From JASKKU01 sp964416905 (lineage in GTDB: Archaea > Nanobdellota > Nanobdellia > Woesearchaeales > JASKKU01), in assembly GCA_964416905.1 (NCBI GenBank), contig CAYQFL010000001.1, positions 117,716 through 181,715 of the forward strand: a stretch of 64,000 nucleotides of DNA, read 5' to 3'. Under the pieces are notes generated by a model, which was not told the origin of the DNA, made no database searches, and saw only the letters and a program-made list of their open reading frames with translations. How positions within the stretch are numbered: position 1 is the stretch's first letter; every line of letters begins with the position of its first letter. Position numbers and translations under genes: made by a program. Positions 59,013-64,000 of this stretch are shown piece by piece.

Positions 59013-60776
59013 TTAACAAACTATTTTTAGAAGAGAAACAGTTTTGGTAAAATTAGGATCAACAAACAAGAAGTGATGTTCGAACACTGTTGAAACATTG
59101 CAATTGTTTGATAATGCAATGTTTTTTATTTTTGTTAGATTGTACTTCTGCACAGGTTCAACCTGATATTCTAAATCTGAATGAAAAGCATCATAATAAT
59201 AGTAACAACCATGGCTTTTTAACCGAGCATTTAAGTTTTCATAGAAAAAAGGTCCTTCTCCTAAGAAAACGTCATTTTTTAACAAGCCTTTATAATAATC
59301 AATTAGAGGTTGTTGAGCTACATGTTTTATTATAAAACAATTTGGGTCTAGAGAAACATTTTCTAAAAGGTACATTTCCACAGCTCTAACATCTGAGGTT
59401 ATTGGGTGCCCAAAGACATAATATGAGGGAGATAATTCGAGAGAAAGTAAAAAAAGTGATAACAGAATAACAAAGGATACCTTTAACGCTATCCTTTTAA
59501 ATCCAAAGATAAAGCATGAGAAAATATACACAAAATAACTTAAAATAATTAGCTCACTTAAATAAAAATTAATATTGTATTTTTGTGGACTTGAAAAACC
59601 CTCCCGGTGTAGCAATAAAATAAGACCGCTATAAAATAAGAAATAAACAATAAAAATTAGAAATTTTCTGTGGTTTAGCAAGAGTTTTTTGGAAAATTTT
59701 TTGATGAATTTCTTTCTTAAGATAGAATAATAAATAAAAAAATAAGCAATAATCGAAAAGATGGTCAAATAATGTGTTAACGAAATATAGTTATGTCTTA
59801 AAGACAAATGATTATCTACAAAAACTGAGTAGTAAAAATTCGTAAGAAATCCAGAAAACATGTTCTCATGTTCGCGCTTCAAACCAGGATCCTTATATTC
59901 AGGGCGATAAACACTTAGAGGCGCATATGAAAAAATCAACAGGAGAACTAAAAAGATAAAGAAATATTTGCCTAAATCTTTCGTTGAATTTGTGATTAGC
60001 AATACAAAAAGATATGGCAATCCGAGCATCAAGGCGAGCTCAAACCGACCACTGCTTGCAATCAAGACAGACACGAAAGACAAGATTAAATAACGTCTTT
60101 TAATAACAACATCTTTTGAATCTTGAGAAAGAATATAGAAATAAAAAGCGAGGTAGCTAAACAATAATGCAAGCATTATTGGTTCTATTGAAAGAGAATC
60201 AAACACAAAATAATAACTAAACAATAAAAGTAAGGATGTCAAAAATGACAATATCAAAGGCACAAATCTCCTCAGAATTTTATAAAATACAACTACTGTC
60301 AAAATAGCAAAAATCCTAGTCAAAAAAGCGATAATCTGAGGTGTTATAGGATAAAATAAGCTTATAATTGGATAGAGCGCTGAAATTTGGGATCTGACGG
60401 GTGTAGTGAAGCATCCCAAAAAGGTCGCGCAATTTGTATGTGGAATAAACAAAGGCAATAATAAAAACCTACCAGTTATAACTTTAGGAAACAAAACAAA
60501 GAACTGGAAAACTGCGAGAGCAATCAAAGAACCCATAAAAAACATTTCTAAAAAATGGTTTTTAACATCAAATTTTATTAATTGAGTAAAAGTAAGGTGA
60601 ATTAAGAAAAATATTATGAAAAAGAACGAAAACAATAAAATTAAGGATTTCCACGGTGACAAAAACATAGAAATAGAATTATTCACACGAGGTGTTGTTA
60701 AAAAAACAGAAGCCAGTAATAAAAGATAACCTATGATTGTAAAAAACCAATGTTTTTGGTTTTCTTTAAGGATCAT
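59013..60776 (-). CDS. Polytopic membrane protein, possible GT-C glycosyltransferase
   Basis: This 587-residue protein has about 11-13 predicted hydrophobic helices and a ~130-residue extracytoplasmic C-terminal tail (after about 460) with three or four cysteines. The arrangement is that of GT-C glycosyltransferases (PMT/ArnT-like), which add sugars to proteins or lipids outside the membrane. However, the diagnostic acidic motif in the first loop is not evident, so this is a topology-based suggestion. FTTPVRSQISALYPIISLFY (about 123-142) may be the first loop. It stands alone between herA and an epimerase remnant, which is often a sugar-processing gene. Confidence 0.45.
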   Translation of the reverse strand: MILKENQKHWFFTIIGYLLLLASVFLTTPRVNNSISMFLSPWKSLILLFSFFFIIFFLIHLTFTQLIKFDVKNHFLEMFFMGSLIALAVFQFFVLFPKVITGRFLLLPLFIPHTNCATFLGCFTTPVRSQISALYPIISLFYPITPQIIAFLTRIFAILTVVVFYKILRRFVPLILSFLTSLLLLFSYYFVFDSLSIEPIMLALLFSYLAFYFYILSQDSKDVVIKRRYLILSFVSVLIASSGRFELALMLGLPYLFVLLITNSTKDLGKYFFIFLVLLLIFSYAPLSVYRPEYKDPGLKREHENMFSGFLTNFYYSVFVDNHLSLRHNYISLTHYLTIFSIIAYFFIYYSILRKKFIKKFSKKLLLNHRKFLIFIVYFLFYSGLILLLHREGFSSPQKYNINFYLSELIILSYFVYIFSCFIFGFKRIALKVSFVILLSLFLLSLELSPSYYVFGHPITSDVRAVEMYLLENVSLDPNCFIIKHVAQQPLIDYYKGLLKNDVFLGEGPFFYENLNARLKSHGCYYYYDAFHSDLEYQVEPVQKYNLTKIKNIALSNNCNVSTVFEHHFLFVDPNFTKTVSLLKIVC

Positions 60777-60853
60777 GCTCGCAAAATATAAACTGTGCTT
60801 TATAAAAATTGTCTTTAGAAAAATATTTTTTCTGTTATTCTTTCATTCTAACA

Positions 60854-61006
60854 ATGAAAATAGGAATAACTGACACCACAGGATTCATTAGTTCTCATCT
60901 TCTAGAAAGATTGTCCAAAAGCAAAGAAAACGAAATAGCTCTATTAAGATGGGAAGAATCCGCTGAAGCAATACAAAAACTCAAAAAAATCAAAAGAGCT
61001 AATTAA
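60854..61006 (+). pseudogene. NAD-dependent sugar epimerase, N-terminal remnant
   Basis: Only 50 codons remain, from ATG 60854: MKIGITDTTGFISSHLLERL then a short charged tail to a stop. Intact SDR epimerases start with G-x-x-G-x-x-G (GxTGFIGSHL); here the second and third Gly are Asp and Ser, and about 250 residues of the enzyme are missing. It is best read as a decayed gene. An upstream in-frame ATG at 60809 adds 15 residues foreign to the family. Confidence 0.6.
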
Positions 61007-61060
61007 AACATAGTATAAAGTGTATCAAAGATTAAAACTCAAAAAACAAAACACAATCTT

Positions 61061-61072
61061 TTTATTTTAAAG
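61061..61072 (+). promoter_or_regulatory. TATA box of tRNA-Arg
   Basis: TTTATTTTAAAG centres about 27 nt before the 5' end at 61093. Confidence 0.45.
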
Positions 61073-61092
61073 ACGATATCTTTTAAAACAAA

Positions 61093-61166
61093 GCCCCGTT
61101 AGTTTAGTTTGGACAGAATGCGAGCCTGCGGAGCTTGTGACCCGGGTTCGAATCCCGGACGGGGCA
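61093..61166 (+). tRNA. tRNA-Arg (anticodon GCG)
   Basis: This 74-nt tRNA has acceptor GCCCCGT/ACGGGGC, anticodon stem CGAGC/GCTTG (one G-T pair) with loop CTGCGGA (anticodon GCG), and T-arm CCGGG TTCGAAT CCCGG. Discriminator A. No intron and no encoded CCA. Confidence 0.93.
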
Positions 61167-61245
61167 GACCTTAAAACAAACAGACAATCCATAACCCCGA
61201 AGTAATTAGTAAAACTTAAAAAGCTATCCGCATAATTTAAAAAGG

Positions 61246-61827
61246 ATGACTAATCAAAAAAGAAATGGTTTTGACATTACTACCTACGCTTTAATAGTTA
61301 TGGTTGTTTCTTTAATAATTATAGGTTTATCTGAATTTGTTTTCAAAGGGAAAAACATTCCGGTTATTCAAAATTCAAGCAAAAACATAGAAATGATTCA
61401 GAATTTACCTGACAACCTCTCGGTTTATAGCCAAATTGAAGAGTATAAAGATGTGATTCAAAACAAAACGCTAAATAAAACAAAATTATATCTTGAGTTT
61501 TATAGTGGATTTAAAAAGCTTGTTAAAGAAAGATATGAAAATAATGAATCTAAAGCATTAATCAAATGCAACCTAAAACCAGAAGATTCTCCAATATATG
61601 TCATATTAAAAGATGATGCAGGGAATTTGATTTGTGAAAAAATAAACACTCCTAAAAATGATACGGAAGACTTTTGTTCAACATATTACTTGGATGATAT
61701 AAAAGCTCTTCTCTCAGAAATTTTAGACAACAATACAATATTATTCAAAGTTCATTGTGCCAACAAAAGTCTCTTTCCAAGTTATGCATTCATATATAAA
61801 ATAAATGAGAGTAAGTTTGGTGGGTAA
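61246..61827 (+). CDS. Single-pass membrane-anchored protein of unknown function
   Basis: This is a 193-residue protein. A short N-terminus (MTNQKRNGFDITTYA) precedes one hydrophobic helix (about 15-34, ALIVMVVSLIIIGLSEFVF), then a ~155-residue extracytoplasmic domain with four cysteines and several N-x-S/T sites. The helix near the very N-terminus resembles a pilin-like anchor, but Q-x-S-x-E is absent. No family is recognised. It converges on the radical SAM gene with a 10-nt gap. Confidence 0.6.
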   Translation: MTNQKRNGFDITTYALIVMVVSLIIIGLSEFVFKGKNIPVIQNSSKNIEMIQNLPDNLSVYSQIEEYKDVIQNKTLNKTKLYLEFYSGFKKLVKERYENNESKALIKCNLKPEDSPIYVILKDDAGNLICEKINTPKNDTEDFCSTYYLDDIKALLSEILDNNTILFKVHCANKSLFPSYAFIYKINESKFGG

Positions 61828-61837
61828 TCTTCTTTAT

Positions 61838-63085
61838 TCAATTAGTTTTTCGATTTTCTAAAAGCTCTGAAATCAAATAAATCAGAAGGTATTTCAAAAC
61901 GTCGCGTTTATAACAAAAAAAACCTCCAAGCCATTTTAAGAACGGCTCACAAGGCATACAAAGATATCTATAAAAGCAAGTTGAACATTCAGTTTTATAT
62001 TGCACATAGTTTGACTTAAAAGAAGAAATAGACCAGTCATTAACATTATTAAGTTTAGAAATAAAATATTTTTTGACCTCATTCTTTGAAAACTGAAAAG
62101 AATGGGAGAAAGGCAACATGCAAGAATAAATATTGCCATCGTTTGCAATTGAAAAGCCCGTAGCACAAACTGTGGGAGTAAGCAAGGTGCGTAAATAATT
62201 TAAATTGCCATTCTTAAGTTCCCGAAGACGGTATTTTTTAAGAAAGGCTAGGTATTCGTTATAAGTGTATACTTCAGAGCTATTTAAACTGGAAAACTCA
62301 GTTAAATTTAACTTAATAAATTCTACCAGAGGAAATCGCGAAAAGAAAGAATAAACAGACTCAAAATTCTCGATGTGTTTTTTTCGAAGCACAACATTGA
62401 TGTTAAGTAAAAGATTATAATCCATAAGCAGATTTAAAGCATCTAAAACCTTCTTCTCAAGAAAATCTGAAGATCTCAGTTCATTAAAACCAGGTCCATC
62501 ATATGAGAGTGTCACTGAAAAATTATATTTCTGCAAAAAAGAGATAATTTCTCGGTTCAGTAGAGTGCCATTAGTAACCATTTTAAAGCTTATTTGTTTT
62601 TTTTGATTTGAAAATAAAGAGAAAATATATTCTACAATCTCTTTGAATTGATTAAAATATAACAGGGTTTCACCGGAAGAATAAAAATTAATCTTAATCT
62701 CCTCCGAAAACCGGTTTATTTCATAAAAAAAATTCAGAAAAGGTTTTAGTACCTCCAGCGTTAGCACTTTTTTCTCTTTTTTCAATTTAGGATTTACATA
62801 ACAATATTTGCAATTTAAATTGCAATCTGTAGTTAATGAGATTGTGAGTCTATTTTTCCCAAAAAATGATTTTTTTTTAAAATCCAAGTTAGATTTTATA
62901 TTTATCATCTCAGAAAACAGATACAGGGTATGAACATCTTGAGAAGAATAAACATAATAATCTGAAACCTTATCCAGAAATAACAGGTTTTGGTCAGGTA
63001 AAAGTGTTGATTTTTCTAATTTTGGAAATTGATTTGAATATACTGAATTTAAATCAATTTTATACGCAACAGAATTATAGTTCAT
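61838..63085 (-). CDS. Radical SAM enzyme with SPASM-like C-terminus
   Basis: This 415-residue enzyme has an N-terminal region (about 1-80) that may be a peptide-recognition element. The radical SAM cluster motif CNLNCKYC lies at about 94-101 within TISLTTDCNLNCKYCYVNP. SSGETLL, MVTNGTLL and TLSYDGPG are TIM-barrel motifs. The C-terminal cysteines VCATGF, IYSCMLPF, CSTCFYRYLCMPC and FFCYKRD form a SPASM-like auxiliary cluster domain. The closest families modify peptides or proteins (anSME, RiPP maturases). The upstream neighbour on the same strand ends 3 nt before this start, so it is probably a partner or substrate. No short precursor peptide was spotted in the window. Confidence 0.85.
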   Translation of the reverse strand: MNYNSVAYKIDLNSVYSNQFPKLEKSTLLPDQNLLFLDKVSDYYVYSSQDVHTLYLFSEMINIKSNLDFKKKSFFGKNRLTISLTTDCNLNCKYCYVNPKLKKEKKVLTLEVLKPFLNFFYEINRFSEEIKINFYSSGETLLYFNQFKEIVEYIFSLFSNQKKQISFKMVTNGTLLNREIISFLQKYNFSVTLSYDGPGFNELRSSDFLEKKVLDALNLLMDYNLLLNINVVLRKKHIENFESVYSFFSRFPLVEFIKLNLTEFSSLNSSEVYTYNEYLAFLKKYRLRELKNGNLNYLRTLLTPTVCATGFSIANDGNIYSCMLPFSHSFQFSKNEVKKYFISKLNNVNDWSISSFKSNYVQYKTECSTCFYRYLCMPCEPFLKWLGGFFCYKRDVLKYLLIYLISELLENRKTN

Positions 63086-63088
63086 TCT

Positions 63089-64000
63089 TCAACCCTTTGA
63101 GAAAGGCACATAATAACCATCAACTTCAAAAACAAACCGGGATTTTGAATTTCTTGGAAGCAGACTAGCTATGGGTCTAAATACTAAATCAATGTACTCA
63201 CCCGGAACTAATTCATACATTTCAAGATTCTTTTCAGTAATTTCTTTAGAATTGTGGTATATCTTCTCAAGAGGATATTCCCAAACATCAATTGATTCAT
63301 CAACTAAAACACCCAAAGCGATATCTTTTAAAGAATGAACTCTAGTAAAATTCAAATCTAACGAGATCTTACCTTTATTCTTTATAAGGTCTTTAACAAA
63401 AGCATCCTGAGTTATTTCATAGAAGGTATAATAGTCTGTTGTCAACTCTCGGGGATGATTTGCATCGTGCGTCAACTCTAAGCCCTTATAGTTAAAATGA
63501 ATTGAGACATCAGCCTTAGAACATTCATATGCCAAAGCATCAACAAGTTGGGAATAAATTGAAGATACAAAAAACACGCTTTTAAACAGCTTAAGCCAGT
63601 CCAAGTTAATATGTTTCCGCTTATATTCTGATATGGAGTCATATCTTCCTCTCAAAGAAGACTTAACAAGAATAACTAATTTCTGTTTAGAAGGATCATA
63701 AGAACTAAGGTCAACTTCAAAATTAGCAACCAGTTTATCACCTTTTTCACCTAAGAATCCCTTAGAAAGATCAATTTTAACATTATCTTTAAAAACAGAA
63801 GCGGGTTTTGATATCGGCCTAATCAAAGAAAATGAATTATCGATTGGACTATAAGCCAAATCATACTCATCATTAAAAATAAATTCTTTCAACCTGAACT
63901 TCTTAAAGAAACTGTGTTCGTGTTCAAATTCTTGTATTTGTAGAGTAACAGGTTCGCCTCTTGGGAATAGCTTTCTTAAATCTGAATTAAAAAGTAAGGA
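63089..64000 (-). CDS. Unknown protein cotranscribed with the radical SAM enzyme, partial
   Basis: The frame is open from the stop at 63089 to the window edge, giving at least 303 codons; the usual starting point at 63892 is only an internal TTG, and 36 further codons read cleanly upstream (LRKLFPRGEPVTLQIQEF). No cysteine-rich or catalytic motif is seen: the protein is beta-rich and soluble, with hydrophobic/charged alternation (FVFEVDGYYVPF at the end). It may be an arrestin- or SpoOM-like beta sandwich, but that is a weak impression. Being 3 nt upstream of the radical SAM gene, it could be a scaffold, carrier or substrate of that enzyme. Confidence 0.65.
   Translation of the reverse strand, partial: SLLFNSDLRKLFPRGEPVTLQIQEFEHEHSFFKKFRLKEFIFNDEYDLAYSPIDNSFSLIRPISKPASVFKDNVKIDLSKGFLGEKGDKLVANFEVDLSSYDPSKQKLVILVKSSLRGRYDSISEYKRKHINLDWLKLFKSVFFVSSIYSQLVDALAYECSKADVSIHFNYKGLELTHDANHPRELTTDYYTFYEITQDAFVKDLIKNKGKISLDLNFTRVHSLKDIALGVLVDESIDVWEYPLEKIYHNSKEITEKNLEMYELVPGEYIDLVFRPIASLLPRNSKSRFVFEVDGYYVPFSKG

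Noticed and set aside
58963..59019. Longer N-terminus for herA starting at 59019
   Set aside because: It would overlap the membrane protein gene, and the added residues are hydrophobic and foreign to HerA; the TATA spacing supports ATG 58962.
1..64000. Mobile elements, integrases, rRNA genes
   Set aside because: No transposase or integrase motif, no terminal inverted repeats with target duplications and no rRNA sequence were recognised. The tRNA genes show no attachment-site duplications by eye.

Overview
The window reads as one contiguous piece of an AT-rich archaeal chromosome, most likely from a DPANN archaeon of the Woesearchaeota/Pacearchaeota type. The archaeal markers are: a TFB gene start at the left edge, an RNA polymerase operon with split A'/A'' and split B'/B'' subunits followed by L30e, NusA and S12, archaeal S15, RNase P protein 4, archaeal RNase J, TYW1 (wyosine synthesis), HerA and Mre11, RIO1, and class III (QXSXEF) signal peptides. 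Shine-Dalgarno sites (AGGTGA type) 4-8 nt before internal starts and TATA boxes about 26 nt upstream of leaderless starts both occur. The lineage is an inference from gene content and style; no marker was placed in a tree.

Layout. 1-1465: TFB start and, divergently, two tandem pilin-like proteins. 1509-4310: RIO1 kinase facing a KaiC-like ATPase / beta-propeller pair. 4355-8846: a giant cysteine-rich LamG surface protein and a small membrane-anchored protein. 8932-11335: two tRNA-modifying radical SAM enzymes. 11504-19571: three tandem paralogous cysteine-rich secreted proteins. 19573-22182: an Rmt/FmrO-like rRNA methyltransferase homologue and a double nucleotidyltransferase protein. 22206-27650: a pilus/secretion operon (coiled-coil protein, ATPase, two membrane platform proteins). 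27744-33011: FKBP, tRNA-Thr, TatD, and grpE-dnaK-dnaJ. 33226-37712: S15, two DHH phosphoesterases, a winged-helix regulator and a small membrane protein. 37728-40068: a Dph2 stub, a 37-residue ORF, a probable H/ACA guide RNA, RNase P protein 4 and RNase J. 40198-42199: a membrane protein and an HTH-CBS regulator. 42244-50911: the RNA polymerase operon, apparently headed by tRNA-Asp and tRNA-Lys. 51061-56116: intron-bearing tRNA-Tyr, cell-surface proteins, AlaX, a subtilase and a small acidic protein. 56164-60776: mre11, herA and a polytopic membrane protein. 60854-64000: an epimerase remnant, tRNA-Arg, a membrane-anchored protein and a radical SAM/SPASM enzyme with an unknown partner that runs off the window.

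How it fits together. Much of the window is the core information machinery (transcription, translation, tRNA maturation, chaperones). It is interleaved with a large investment in the cell surface: pilin-like proteins, a pilus motor operon, disulphide-rich secreted proteins and lectin-like domains. This suits a small archaeon that interacts physically with other cells, but that role is inference.

Most notable observations: a candidate single-hairpin H/ACA RNA with a promoter, K-loop and ANA box; an archaeal homologue of the G1405 16S rRNA methyltransferases; a protein with a degenerate plus an intact nucleotidyltransferase domain; the three-gene cysteine-rich family with local near-identity at DNA level; and the KaiC/propeller and radical SAM/unknown pairs. 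No CRISPR array, rRNA gene, transposase or integrase was seen.
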